Positions 33,560-46,619 of a DNA stretch of 64,000 nucleotides are shown piece after piece. The DNA is from Brachionus plicatilis (taxonomy: Eukaryota > Rotifera > Eurotatoria > Ploima > Brachionidae). Positions within the stretch are counted from its first letter, which is position 1, and each line of letters begins with the position of its first letter. The notes below the pieces were generated by a model, which worked only from the letters and a program-made list of their open reading frames with translations, ran no database searches and was not told the DNA's origin. The DNA lies in NCBI GenBank assembly GCA_010279815.1, contig QEOQ01000307.1, positions 194,654-258,653 on the forward strand. The letters are read 5' to 3'. A program made the translations under genes and the position numbers.

Positions 33560-35120
33560 TTAAAAAATAATAATTTTCTTCAGATATTATAAAAATTTAT
33601 TTTTTAACATAAATTTTATCAGCTCTAAAAAATATTTGAATTTTTTTTTTAAGGATTAGAATATTATTTAAATCATTACTCAAAGTAAAATATTTAAGCT
33701 CATTTCGAAACACAATTACTTACTTAATTAAAAAATTGAATTTGAACCTTTATTTGCAGTATTATTAAGAATTTATTTTTCTTCAATCTCATAATTGATA
33801 AAGATTTCGTTGAAAGCTTTTTTTTTCGAAAATTCGAATAAAAAATTGGTTAACTGATCGCTTATCAATTTGGAATAAGAATTACAAGATAAAATAGATA
33901 CAGCATTAAAATGAACTAAAAAGTTATTTGATTTAAATGAACTTTTTTTATGAAGCTAAATGATAAATGATAAAAATATTTTTCATTAAAATATTTGATG
34001 CATGATAAAAACTTTAATTGCTCTTTTTGACAATTGGTTGCATAAACATAGCTTTTATTCGTTCATTTAAATTTGATTATCATAAAAAATTTCTAAACTT
34101 TACTAAGGTATACATTTTCAAATTAAATCAAAATGCCTAAATCGGTGAAAACCAGTTTTAATGTTGTAATTAAATCTTTTAACAAAACAAATGAAGTTAA
34201 TCCTCTAAAAAATTTTTTTCATAAATTAAATAATTATCTGAAATGTTTGTTTACTTAGATAAATTTCTAAAAATTAGATCTGTTCTTTGTATAGAATTGA
34301 TAAATGACATTTCTCGCTCGAAATAGCGTAATGAAACTAAAAAAATGTAAAATTTTAATCTTATAAAATATTGCTGGATTCCAAATGAATTTTTAAAGAT
34401 TTAATAGTCACAAAATGCAATGTTTTTTAGATTTAAAAATTAAATTGATGGAATTTTGAAAATTTCTTTCAAGTCTCTATTTAAAATCTGATCAAAATAA
34501 TTTATATGCGAAATTTCATTTAATTGCAAGATTTTAACAGATGACTAACTTTTGTCTGGAATTTGAAAATAAAGCTTCAGAAGATATCAAAACTGAAGTC
34601 TACAATTCAAAAAAATTAAGCATTATAACTTTATTTTGCCATTTTTTTAATTTTATTTTTTTATAATTTTTTATTTGAATAAATGTAAGAATTTTATTTT
34701 TTAATTCTAATAATTTTTGAATTTGAAAAATATTTGAATCAAATACTTAATTGAATGAATTATATTTTGAAGAATCAATAATATTCATTCCTAATCTCTT
34801 TTATTTGACTACCAATATTTATGAACAAAATAAAGTTTACTAATGAATCATAAATATTTATCCTTTTTTATATTGTCCTCGCCCAATTTAAGCCATTCTT
34901 TTTTTTTCAGATACGAAGCGCTTCAAAAATTTTAAATACTTGAGAATAAGCATCCTATTTTTAAACTATCTTAAAAGTTTTTCTGCAGATAAAAATCATT
35001 TATTTATTTATTTTGAATAATGGGATAAAATATTAGCTTTAATTCAAAAAATTAAAGCCTTTTGACCGCTTTTAAAAAAAAGAAGATTATTTAAAAATTT
35101 TAAATAAAGTAAAGTTAAAA
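33560..35120. promoter_or_regulatory. Shared divergent intergenic region of MBOAT B and C
   Basis: 1.56 kb between the two outward-reading start codons. No gene seen. It must contain both 5' regions, but no specific promoter element can be named from the AT-rich sequence. Confidence 0.45.
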
Positions 35121-37521
35121 ATGAGATATCAAGGATCAAGAATTTTGGAAAGTTTTGCTCATAAAGGTGGATTACGGCTCTTTGAAGTAACTTAAAAAAA
35201 GTTAATTTGTTTCAGATAATTAAATTAATTGATTAAGATTAATTTTCTTTTTATTCAAATTGCTGGAATCATTGTCAGTCTTATAATGAGAAACAAACTG
35301 AAACCAAAACCAAAAAATACGCTTAATCGTCATTTGTTTTGTATTTTTTTTGGTATTATTTTTGGTTTATTTTTTTATGGACATCATTTGCTTCATGTTA
35401 TAATCCAATCATGCATGGTCTATTACACTCTCAAAATTGCTCCCCAAAAATATGCACACGTGTAAGAAAAAATGCTCTTTTTTAAATTTTCATGATTATC
35501 ACATTTTAGTTTCGGTTTCACAATTTCCATGGTATATCTGAGCTATTTGCACTACTATTTTCAAAATATAGCTTATTGGAGTGATACAATTGATGTGACC
35601 AGGTTAATTTTTATTCCGTTACCAAATGCTTTGATTTTGAAATCACGAAAAATAAAAATACATTTACTAAATTGTAAAATCAAGTTTAATTTTTTTTTCA
35701 TCATATTTTTTACTTTATAAGAATCAAATAGATGAGCTTTGAGTGTGCACTTATTTAGATTTTAAAACTCTAAATAATATTTCTAAATTTATTCAATTAA
35801 TTTCAGTCAGTCACATGGGAAAACTTTATTTGTTTATAGTATAATTGAATTAATTATTTTATTTTATTTAATTCAATAAAAGATCTTAAAATTTTTTTAA
35901 TAAGAATGAGAGCTTAATAATATATTATTTCAATTCTTTTACACTGTTCATTGTTTTTTTTATCTGACCTTTGCAATGCTCATATTTTGTAATATCTTAA
36001 ATATATCTCAAAATTTAAAGTTATTTTTATAGCAATTAGTTCGTTGTGATTTTATTTTTTATAAATGATACAATCAAAGGATTTTTTAATCAATTAAAAA
36101 AAATAAATACTCATTTTTAGCATATTGATGATCTCTACCCAAAAGCTTATTTTAATATCATTCTCTTTTTACGATGGACAAAAGCAAAGAGAAAAGTTAA
36201 AAGCCGAACAGGAATATTTTGTGGTCGAGTAATTAAAAAAGATTATTGTTAGATTTTTTAAAAAAAAATTGTACAGAAAGTTTCCCGAACCAGTTGAATT
36301 TTTTGGCTATATTCTAAATTTCCAAGGCATAATAGTGGGACCATCATGTTCTTACAGAGATTACGCTGATTTTATTGAAGGAAACAATCTCAAAGTAAAA
36401 TCACTTCAAAGTTATTGAATAAACATTAATAAATGCCTTTTTATAGACAAGGGATCAAAGTGAGACTAAAGAGCCTTCAATCAGGGTAATTTAAACAACG
36501 TTTAAAAACTTAATTTAATCTTAAGATTAATTTTAAAAGAATGTTTTAATCAAAAAAATAATTACTTTATTAATATTATGCTATGCATCACTATTATTCA
36601 AAGATATATTCCAAATCGAAAAAAATATCAGTAAACTAACTACAATTAATAATATTCAAGTTCTATAGTTTTAAAATAAGGTGATGATATTTACAATTCA
36701 CCAATTTGGTTTAGGATTTTCTATATGTATATGACAGTATTAACAAGGAGATTCAATTACTATTTTGCTTGGGTTTTTGCCGATATTGTTCACAATGCAA
36801 GTGGTTTCGGGTATAATGGATATGATCAAAAATGGGATTTAATAACCAATGTCAAAATATTCTCTCTTGAGGTAAAAAAATAAAAAAATTGAATAGAAAA
36901 AAATTAATTATTTTATTAAAGACAAGTACCAGTATTAAATCGTTTATTGACAATTGGAACATTCAAACTAGATTGTGGTTGAGACGAACAGCATATGAAA
37001 GACTACCGTTTGCAGAGACAGTTGGAGTTTTTATTTTGAGTCCTCTCTGGCATGGCTTTTATGCCGGATATTACTTGACATTTTTTTCCATCTTATTATT
37101 TGTTTTAGCAGGTAAAATCGTATTTATTTCTCCAATGCATAATATATTTTAATGTTTTTAAGGAAAAAAAGTAAGTTTTACCAGCAACAAAAAAATTTTT
37201 TGATAAATTGGTCTTCCAAAGATCAGGAAATATGTGAGACCTTTGTTTTCAAAAAACGTATTGATGCGACTTATCTATGCATTATTATCCTGGATATCAA
37301 CAATGATATGTCTTAGCTATTTGAGTATTCCATTCGAGCTATACGACTTTTATTCAGGCATTCGCTTTTACAAGTAAGTTTTTATCGATAAAATAAAGAA
37401 AAAAAATTGTAATTTTTTATGATAAAGCAGTTGGTATTGGTGTCTGCATATTGCAGCTTTCATGGTTTTATTGTTGGCTAAATTAAAAGAACTAAACAAG
37501 ATTAGTTGTTTTGCATTTTGA
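35121..37521 (+). CDS. MBOAT1/2-type acyltransferase, paralog C, with predicted 8-nt microexon
   Basis: Twelve exons: 35121-35186, 35238-35461, 35510-35602, 36121-36228, 36277-36394, 36447-36485, 36540-36630, 36681-36871, 36922-37111, 37163-37170, 37222-37373, 37428-37521; 457 aa. Exons of 66, 224, 93, 108, 91 and 152 bases equal those of the paralogs. The 190-base exon plus the 8-base microexon equals the 198-base exon of B and D, and restores the frame (AGKK where A and D have AGRG). Blocks: STQKLILISF, FQGIIVGPSCSYRDYADF, NASGFGYNGYD, DNWNIQT (Asn about 323) and LWHGFYAGYY (His about 354). ER membrane lysophospholipid acyltransferase by family. Confidence 0.9.
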
Positions 37522-37668
37522 AACTATTCGTACACCAGCACAACCAGTTTGGATTTTACTTTTGCAATGTGCTTAGTTACTAGTTAGATTGAAAATTTAT
37601 TTTTTTTTTAATAAAATATTCATGAACATTATTTTTATTTTGAGATTAGTATTTTTCAAAGTTTAAGA

Positions 37669-39611
37669 ATGACTTATCACGGCTCAAAATTGTTTAGCTT
37701 TGTTTCAGAATCGATCGGACTTCCAATCGATCAGGTAATATGTGTTTATTCGTCAAGCATCAAATTTTGTTATACTCATTATAATTTAAGCTAAATTTTT
37801 TGATATCCCAAATATCAGCAATAATCATAGGACTTTTTTTTCGTTCCTATTTAAAACCATGTCCTCAAAATACGCTCAAGCGACATTTAGTTTCATTTCT
37901 GATAGGCATTCTTCTTGGAAATTTCTGCTATGGAGATCAAATGTGGCATCTTTTTTTACAAGGATTTGTATGCTATCTTACTTTGCAATTTTGTCCAAGA
38001 AAATATGTTCATCTGTAAGTTTTTACTTATCCATGATTCGACTGAGTAATGCTGACTTTTGTTAGAGTTACTTTTGTTTTTTCAATGGGCTATTTGAGCA
38101 GCATGCATATTTACAGATTATTCTATGATTACGGAAACTACACTATTGACATATCAGGGTAAATTATTTTAATATACTAAGAAATAAGATAGAAATTAGC
38201 AGTTGATTTTTTTAGACAAATGATGGTGGCGACCCAAAAGTTAACATCACTGGCTTTTGCATATTATGATGGAATGAGAAAAATTCAAGATTTAAATGAA
38301 GATCAAAAACAGCAAGCAATCCAGTAATTTTATAAACAAACTAAGAATACTCTTCTAAAAGTTTAACTCAAGCGAATGTCCTCATGTAATTGAATTTCTT
38401 GGATACATATTCAATTTTCAGGGCATAATTGTCGGACCATTGTGCTATTACCAGGACTATGTTGATTTCATTACTGGAAATAACATTCTTAAAAAAGTAA
38501 ATTTTAAAAAATAAAATTTTTTAAATAAAATTGTTGTTTTAGCAAAAAAAAAATGATGAAGGGGGTGAATCTTCGAAAATAGTTCAACCAACCGTTACTG
38601 TATGATTAAAAAATTATTTTATTTTTATTAAATTATTTTAATTTCAGTTTGTGTTGGTCAAAAAACTCATTCTAGCTGTTTTGATTGCTATTATTTTCTT
38701 CAAAATTACAATTGTGTATCCGGTCAGCTCAAATATTTGTAAGCTGATTGCAATTTTTTAGAAAAATTTTTATCAATATTTAATTAATCAAGTACCGGAA
38801 ATTTTAGAAAAAGGAATTTTGTATAGATTTGTTTATTACTATGTTTCAGCTAGTAGTCAGCGAGTCAAATATTACTTGGCTTGGGTGCTTGCCGATGCGG
38901 TTAATAATGCAAGTGGTCTTGGTTTCAATGGATATGACGAAAATGGCAATGCTAAATGGGATTTAGTTACTAATGTCCGTATTTTAAATGTTGAAGTAAG
39001 CCGGGATTTAAAATAAAATTATAAATTTGAATAAAATTTTGAAAGATGGGACAAAGTATGAAGGAAGTGTTTGACAATTGGAATATTCCAACTCAATTAT
39101 GGTTTAGACGAATCGCTTATGATCGTTTGCCAACAGGAAAAACTTTGGGAGTTTTTGTATTAAGTGCTTTCTGGCACGGATTCTATCCTGGCTACTATCT
39201 GACATTCGTTCTTTGCGCTTTCTTAGTCTATGCAGGAAGAGGAGTAATTTCACTTTAATTGAAATTTTTGAATACTAATTTTTTTTTCTTAAGATTAGAC
39301 GAAAAATTCGACCATTCTTTTTAGCTAATCGAGTTATGAAATTTTTTTATGACATTATATGCTGGATTTTGACTCTTTTTGTTCTCAACTACTCAGCAGC
39401 TTCGTTTGATTTAATGGATATGGAACGATCTTTCATATTCTACAAGTAAATTAAATTATATTTTTCTTTAGAATTGAATTTAAACTAAATTATTCTGATT
39501 TTAAGCTCCTGGTATTGGTGTGTTCATATTGGAGTTATTATAGTGGTTCTAATTCTTCCAGGTGGAAGTACCAAAAAAAAGAAAATGGATGAAAGCCAAA
39601 AAAAAGAATAG
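37669..39611 (+). CDS. MBOAT1/2-type acyltransferase, paralog D
   Basis: Eleven exons: 37669-37734, 37791-38014, 38066-38158, 38216-38323, 38373-38496, 38543-38599, 38648-38738, 38793-38995, 39046-39243, 39294-39445, 39506-39611; 473 aa, phases consistent. Blocks: LPIDQLNFLISQ, DYGNYTIDISG, MMVATQKLTSLAFAYYDGM, FQGIIVGPLCYYQDYVDF, NASGLGFNGYDENG, DNWNIPTQLW (Asn about 335) and FWHGFYPGYYLTF (His about 366). The C-terminus GGSTKKKKMDESQKKE is Lys-rich, as in human MBOAT2. It starts 148 bp after paralog C stops, same strand. It is the closest of the four to the MBOAT1/2 pattern. Confidence 0.94.
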
Positions 39612-41175
39612 AATTATTGACAAATTTTTTAATTTTTTATCCAATTATTAATTAGTTTACCTATATTTAGTTAATTTGTTGTGTGTTACTAAAAATACAA
39701 TTAAAAAAAAAAACATGAAAATTTTTAATTAAATTTGTCTCGTGAATTTAATATAATGCTCTCAAAATAAAAAAATAGTTGATTAACTCCTGCATGTTTA
39801 AAAAATAAAGATAAATTTACTCAAAATTTTGTTTGGCAGATAAGGTTGGTTTTATTTAACAAAAAAAAAATTGAAAAATAATCAATTTTAAAATTTAATT
39901 CAAAATTACTTATTAAAAATACATTAAGTAATAAAATTTGTTCTTTTTAAAATCGTTTTTGATTTTTTTTTTTTAAAACATCAAGCAAATAAATTAATCT
40001 AAAAATCATTTAATTTCATTTTTGGAAATGTGAAGCAATAGATAAAGATAACCTTAAATATTAAACCTTCTAATTTAAAAGCATTTAAAGACTTAATGAA
40101 CTTGGGCTATGATCTAAAAAATACCAGCTGACTGTGTTGACTAAGATCTCAATAAATAAATTATAAAAGCTTTAAGTTCATCTATTAGTAATAACTAATA
40201 TAAATCAAAAAGTATTGTTTTACCAATTTTGAGAGCATGTAGACTCTCTTTAAATTAATTATTTTTTGATGATTTAGCAAAATTATTTATTTAATTTTCT
40301 AGAATTAATTCTTCAACTAAAATCGCAATATTTTTCGGTTTCATTTTTATTGTAGAGCTTTTTTAATTGATAAATGTAAGCTAATTTGAGTAAAAATATT
40401 TAAATGATGTAGTTCAAAATTATTAACAAGTTAAGGCATAAGATTGAAAATTAAATTTTTAGAGATTTTGATAAAAAAAAAGGTGTGGTAGAGCCAGACT
40501 TGTTAGAAAAAAGATAATTTTTTTAAGAGACACTTTTAAAAAAATTTATAAGACTGATAAGAAAATATATAAATAGAATCATTGAATTTTGTTGAAATTG
40601 TTTTAAATTTAGGTTTAGTTGACACCATTGCGTTTATATCTTAGAATTAGATTCAGGTCTAATATTCGACTTAAGAAGTAATCTAAAATAATTGTTTCTA
40701 AAGAGAGAATTTGTTGCACGTGACGCGACCACTTGCTGCTGGGTCAAGTACAAGAATGCTCAGAGAGAAGATTGATTAAGCATTTTTAAGCCAATGCTAA
40801 AATCTTGTGATATCATTTTCGTCATAGCATTCACTGCGCCTTTAGTATAAAATATACAGGGCGTGATTATAAAATTTAAAACAAGTTTAATCATCGTCTG
40901 ATCTTTAACAACTAAATAATTATGTATATAACAAAAAAAAATTATAAATTTTTATTTTGTTATAAGTATTTTAAAACTCATGTATATGATTGTAAATTTA
41001 TTCATTAGTAATTCCAGTGCATATTTCTTGGTTTTCTATGCTCAATTACCATTCAACTTGAGCACCCACTATAATTTAAAGATTGAAATAAAACCTAAAT
41101 TATTTATGTTATTTTAAGATATTTAAGAAAAATCCAATCATTTTTTAAATTATTTAATCGATTTTGAAAAAATCA
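39612..41175. other. Intergenic spacer
   Basis: AT-rich between MBOAT D and the lipase gene. No ORF of note; a slightly less AT-rich patch near 40710-40760 has no recognisable coding or RNA signature. Confidence 0.5.
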
Positions 41176-44100
41176 ATGTTGAATTTGTCTTTGTCCGGCT
41201 GTGGATTTCTGGGAATTTATCATATCGGAGTTATTAGTGCCTTTAAAGAACATGCTCCCGAAATTATTCAAAATAACAAAATTAGTGGATGCAGCGCTGG
41301 TTCATTAGTGGCTGCATGTGCTGTCTCTGACTGTTGTTTAGGTTAGACAATGCAAATTATTTTTAGACTAATGACACGACGAACATAATTTTGTCTTAAT
41401 TCACATTTTTCTTAACATATTTTATTTTAGGTCAAATGGTGAGTGATGTTTTAGAGATAGCTTTAAAAGCCCGAAGCCATGCACTTGGACCTCTTCATCC
41501 CAGTTTTAACATTGTCGACATTCTTCGAAACGGACTAAGAAGGTGACAAAATTTGAAAAAATTTTTTTTTTAAATATTTGAAAATTATTTGTCCTTTTTT
41601 GTTGATAAAAGAATTCTTCCTGTAGATGCGCACAAGATATGCACCGATAAAGTACACATATCTTTAACAAGATGGAAGGATGGTAAGAACTTTTTGGTTA
41701 ATAAATTTGACACCAGGGAGGAATTAATTCAAGTATATTTAAAAAAATAAAACGATTAACAAAATAATTCCAAGTTTTTTCTTAGGCTCTTATTTGCAGC
41801 TCATTTGTTCCTTTTTACTCTGGATTTATTCCTCCTAAATTTAAAGGAACAGTAAGATTTTTTAAAATTTAGCCAAAACATAAGTTAAATTAGCATTATC
41901 AAGTACTATTGGGATGGCGGCTTGTCAAACAATAATCCAATATTGGATCCCAACACAATTTTAGTATCTCCATTCGGTGGTGAAGCTGACATTTGTCCTA
42001 GAGGTGAATCTGCTTCCTATTCTTGCATAGACTTTCAAGGAACAAATATTCAGTGGAGTCATGAAAACATGTATCGTATTTCGAAAGCTCTATTTCCACC
42101 TGATCCTCAAGTTCTGAAAGCCATGTGCTTCAGAGGCTACACCGATGCCATTGCATTTTTAAAGTCAAGGAGTATACTCAATTAAAGGCTTGGCAGGTTA
42201 AAAATATTAAAATTAAAATTTCCAGATTTGCTTCAATGCTCGTGCTACCGAATTAAAGATCGAACAAGCATCAGTAGTGTAATAGGCGAAGATTTGCATG
42301 CTTATTCTATTTTTGATGAAGAAGAAGCAATCGATGATCAAAGTGATATTTATGATACCGAAGAAGACGACATTTTACAATTCTCTCTATCAAATCAACC
42401 CTTAAACTACAAAGAAATGCCACCATCTGTGTTGCAAAGTAATTATTTTTGTCTTACATTTGAAATTTAATCTTATTTTTGTCTTGTCTTAAATTTTTTT
42501 TAAAATCAAACTTTAAAGTGAACAAAAAAAAAATTAAATTTACATGATATAATCTGTATATAATATATTAATAAGCTTACCTTTAGTAATAAAAAAAACA
42601 AAAACACGTCTAAATTAATAAAATTATAATTATTAATATTAAGTATAAAAAGTAAAAAATGATTATAGATATTAACATTCTATTAAAAACTTTAAAAAAA
42701 GAAAATTAGTAAAAAATTTCCAAAAAATTAAAAAAAGAGAACTGGACATTGAATGGTAATCAAAATGTAGAAAATAAATTGTCTCATACCAATGGCTAAA
42801 AGAAGATATTTTTTTTGTTCTAGATGCAACTCGAAAAAATAATATTTTTTTTTTAATTTGGTTAAGTCAGATATTTTTTTTATTATAAAAAATTTAGTTT
42901 TTATTAAATTAGGCTTAACTTGAATAAATTTGATTTCTTTTTATTAAATTAGCGAAGTTTTTATTAAAATTAGCGGTGAGAAAAAATATGAACCTTAATT
43001 TATTTACAATAATAAAAAGCGTCAATTTATGGATCTTAGAGAATGAGCAAAAATCTGTTTATGTTTAAGTTTTAGTATTGCCCATTTTGATTTTAATTCT
43101 TTTTTTCGAACCGAAATAAATTAATCAGGTCTGCAAAATTCTTAATTTATCATCTGGTTTAAAATATTTAAAAAAATTGGAAACGAAATTTCTATGAGAC
43201 TAAACATTTTTGGCTTTTTTTAAAAAGGGTCTTATTTAGTTTTAATTAAAACTAAATTAAAATTAATTTTTTTTTAAGTTCTGGATGCTGCTTGTGATGA
43301 TAATCAAGGCTTGTTAAATTATGTATATCATTCTCAATTAAGTCGTGCTATTTCAATACTATTTCTGCCTTGGACACTACCAGTTGAGTTTAGCTTCAAT
43401 TTTTCGAAAAAGTTTGATTTTTTTTTGATTTAATTTATTACTTTAACTGAAATTTTTTTGTCTAGAGTCCTTGAACTAATTCCAAAAATAAAGGTGTCTC
43501 CCGAGTCCAAAGGTCTAGTCGATTCTTTTCTATTAACTTTAAATTATTTAATTCACAGATTTACTTATGACAAATACCAATACCATAATAGGTATTTATC
43601 AGTTTTTTCTTCTTTTTTTCTTTCTTTTATTTATTCTATTAATTTGTTTAATAAATAAAAGAGCAACATGTAAATTGTGTAATCTTACTCAAAATGCAAC
43701 TAAATCAAATATGAGTGCAGGCATTAATTATGGTGTTTGTTACCATGGAAAAGAAAGCGTTCCTTCTGATTCTGTAGCCAAACTTTCTAGCGTCTCTGAT
43801 GTGGCTAGTGCAAGCTTTTATTATCCGAAATTATGTCCACGGCATCGAGTACCATCAATTTGCAGTAGTGAAACAACAAGTGTTACAGGTTATCGACAAA
43901 GAAGGCCTAAACGGACCCGCAGCTATGTTTCATCTGATGTGGCTTCTTCTGTTGATCTAAACGAATTTAAGTCGTCTAGATCATATGCCAGACGCAGGAA
44001 GTATTATTCACTAAATGAAGGTTCAACTTCAAATTTACTTCCTAATAAATTGGAACAAAAATTGAAGAAGTCAATGAAATCACTTGAAAAGTTAAATGTA

Positions 44101-44493
44101 GAAGAGAGTAATTTAATTAATTCGGAGAGATACGGCTTCAGACCTAAGACAAGTCGAGTTCATTTTCATCTTCACGATGAGACTGAAAGCGATACAGAAA
44201 AAAAAGAAAATATATCGGATAAACAAAATTTTGAATTGAATCAAATCTTTCAAAATAGAATAATGCCCGAAAAAAATACTGTTAATCAAATTGACAAAGA
44301 TTTTAATATCCAAACAACCAACATTGTAATGATCAATGAAGACACAAATAACAATACTGATATTTTCACACCGACTCCAATAGTGACAGAGCCTGATGCC
44401 TGTGACACTAGTGATAGCTATTTCAATAAAGATAATGCTCAAAAATATACAAATAATAATTTAGATTGCGATTCCTATTGGGATTCATATTGA
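41176..44493 (+). CDS. PNPLA2: Patatin-like triacylglycerol lipase (PNPLA2/ATGL, brummer type)
   Basis: Nine exons: 41176-41341, 41431-41542, 41612-41732, 41786-41851, 41904-42171, 42226-42438, 43279-43387, 43466-43591, 43662-44493; 670 aa, phases consistent. Patatin motifs: oxyanion loop SGCGFLGIYHIG, nucleophile GCSAGS (Ser about 40) and catalytic DGG (Asp about 159), followed by VSPFGGEADICP and ALFPPDPQVLKAMCFRGY, a family signature. LPWTLPVE near 43380 matches the conserved post-patatin segment. It hydrolyses triglyceride on lipid droplets. The last exon (277 codons) is Ser/Asn/Arg-rich and low in hydrophobic residues. The extra in-frame ATG region at 43592-43661 is a pyrimidine-rich 70-base intron. 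Confidence 0.92.
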
Positions 44494-46619
44494 GTTATTG
44501 ACAGAATGATGAATTTTTTTTGTTTTTTGTCAATCATTAATTGTTGTACCATTCATTTTTGGTGTCCTGTAAATAGCTGCCTTTTTTGTTTATTTTTTGT
44601 TTGTCTATGTGTAAATACAATTTTTTTATGTATATAAACTTTGAGTCAAAATTAATTTACAATGGCTATCTCTAGGTTAATTTCAAGATTTCTTTTTATT
44701 AATTTTTGCTTTGGGAAAATAAATGTTTAAAAAGATTATGCTCCGAGTTTAGTTATGATTAATAATCATCAAGAGATTACTGATACAGTCGAATATTTTT
44801 TTGAAATAATTTTTTTTAAGCATTAAATCTGTGACTATGCCAGTATTGTTTTTTCTCTTCATTTATACAATGTTATTTTTTGATATTGTCATTTTTTGAG
44901 AGTTTTTTAAGCATTTAATTCTATAAAAATATTTATCAAATTCTATTATTGAAATAAAATTTCAAAACAAAATTAATTAAAATGATTTAAATCAATATAA
45001 ATTTTGAACTTTGAATGAAATTTTATATTTAGAAATCACATTGTGATGAACTTTTGTTTTTTTTTTATAGCAAATACAATTTTATACACAAATAAATCTA
45101 TTTTAATGAAAAATGAATAATTTTTTATACGAATTTTCAAGTTTTATTTGTTGTAATCTGATTTTTGGACAAAATAAAGATGATATTTGTCACAGAAGTA
45201 TTTTCTGTTTTTTTTCTAACAATGTCAAATCAGACCTTGTTACCGTATTACCTTGTAGCGAAGCCCAAGTTAAAAAATAAAAATAAATAAATTAATGGTA
45301 GTAAACACTAGAATGAAATGCCACTGTTGAATCAATGTTGAAGTTTGCAACGTTCAAGTATTCAATATTCAATAATATTAATATGTTTTTAACAGATATT
45401 GAAAAAATATTCAAAATATTTAACTTAAATATTTAATGTGAAAAAACCACACAACAGCACCATCAAAAATGTGCCTTGTCCAAAATGTGGTCATTTAAGC
45501 GATCGAAAATTTGAGTACTGATCACAAGAATATTTAATAACGATCAGTCGGTTTTTCAAAATGGTTATCTATTTTTATTAAAAAATTTTCACTTTCAATT
45601 GATCTAAAAATAAGAAAGGTTACTATCAGCTGGTTTTGGCCACAAAATCATTATGGTTCGTAAAGCATAAAAGTTGAGGAGTTTGGACATGCTGGTCAAA
45701 AAAAGAATTTACAAGTGCTTTAATAAGAAACATACTAGTTTATTTTGCAACTTGATTGTAGAAAAATAAAAAATAATGAAGATGCGAAATTTATAATTAA
45801 GACAATCAAAAAGCAATGCATCAAATGAAAAATTAAATAAAATAAAATAAAAAAACGATTTGATATTTTTCAAAAAAGTTACTTACTTTACTCGCTAACA
45901 AGTGTCGAAAAAATTAATTACCAATGGCATAACAGTGTTGAATTTACTTAATTTTTTTTCTTTTACTTATTTTTGTGAAGTCTATTTTTTTGTTACTTAA
46001 ATTTTATTTCATTTTAGTTATTGCCTTTTAATATAATAATTTATAATAAATTATTTATTTNNNNNNNNNNNNNNNNNNNNNNNNNNNNNNNNNNNNNNNN
46101 NNNNNNNNNNNNNNNNNNNNNNNNNNNNNNNNNNNNNNNNNNNNNNNNNNNNNNNNNNNNNNNNNNNNNNNNNNNNNNNNNNNNNNNNNNNNNNNNNNNN
46201 NNNNNNNNNNNNNNNNNNNNNNNNNNNNNAAACCTTGAGGATTTCCAGATAAAATTTTACATTAAAAATTGAGATCAAAGAAGAGAAAGATGCTTTTTTG
46301 GAATTATTTATCTTATCCGAATAAAGCATGTTTAACACATATTTTTGATTTATAAAAGTGAACCAAACATGACAAATATTTTATTTTCAAAAATAAGTAA
46401 TAACTAAGAGTTAAATATTAAAAAATTTACATTTGGAATCGAAATTGAAGGTAAAAAAATATAAATTTATATATTTAATATGTTAAATTGATCGGTTTCA
46501 GTTTGGTCACAACTATTTGTTCTTTTTATCTAAAACAAAAAAATTATTTAGTTCAATATTTAGTTTAATATTTAGTCTAATATTTGTTAAAGAAGAAAAT
46601 GTACCTGATCTATTCTATT
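44494..46619. other. Intergenic spacer with assembly gap
   Basis: AT-rich sequence between two convergent genes, the lipase (+) and liprin-alpha (-). Bases 46061-46229 are N. Around 45470-45800 are short frames without recognisable homology, perhaps transposon debris. Confidence 0.6.
46061..46229. other. Assembly gap (169 N)
   Basis: Run of N in the spacer downstream of liprin-alpha. Reading frames spanning it are artefacts. Confidence 1.

Noticed and set aside
41683..41688. GGTAAG as an exon-3 donor in the lipase gene
   Set aside because: Reading through gives the conserved KNFLVNKFDTREELIQ segment of the ATGL family. The donor at 41733 keeps the phase.
43567..43661. Hydrophobic start of the lipase last-exon ORF as a signal or membrane segment
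   Set aside because: It is a 70-base pyrimidine-rich intron with GTATTT and AAAAG borders. Removing it keeps the phase with the previous exon.
46021..46338. ORFs spanning the N run
   Set aside because: Created by unknown bases. No flanking coding similarity.
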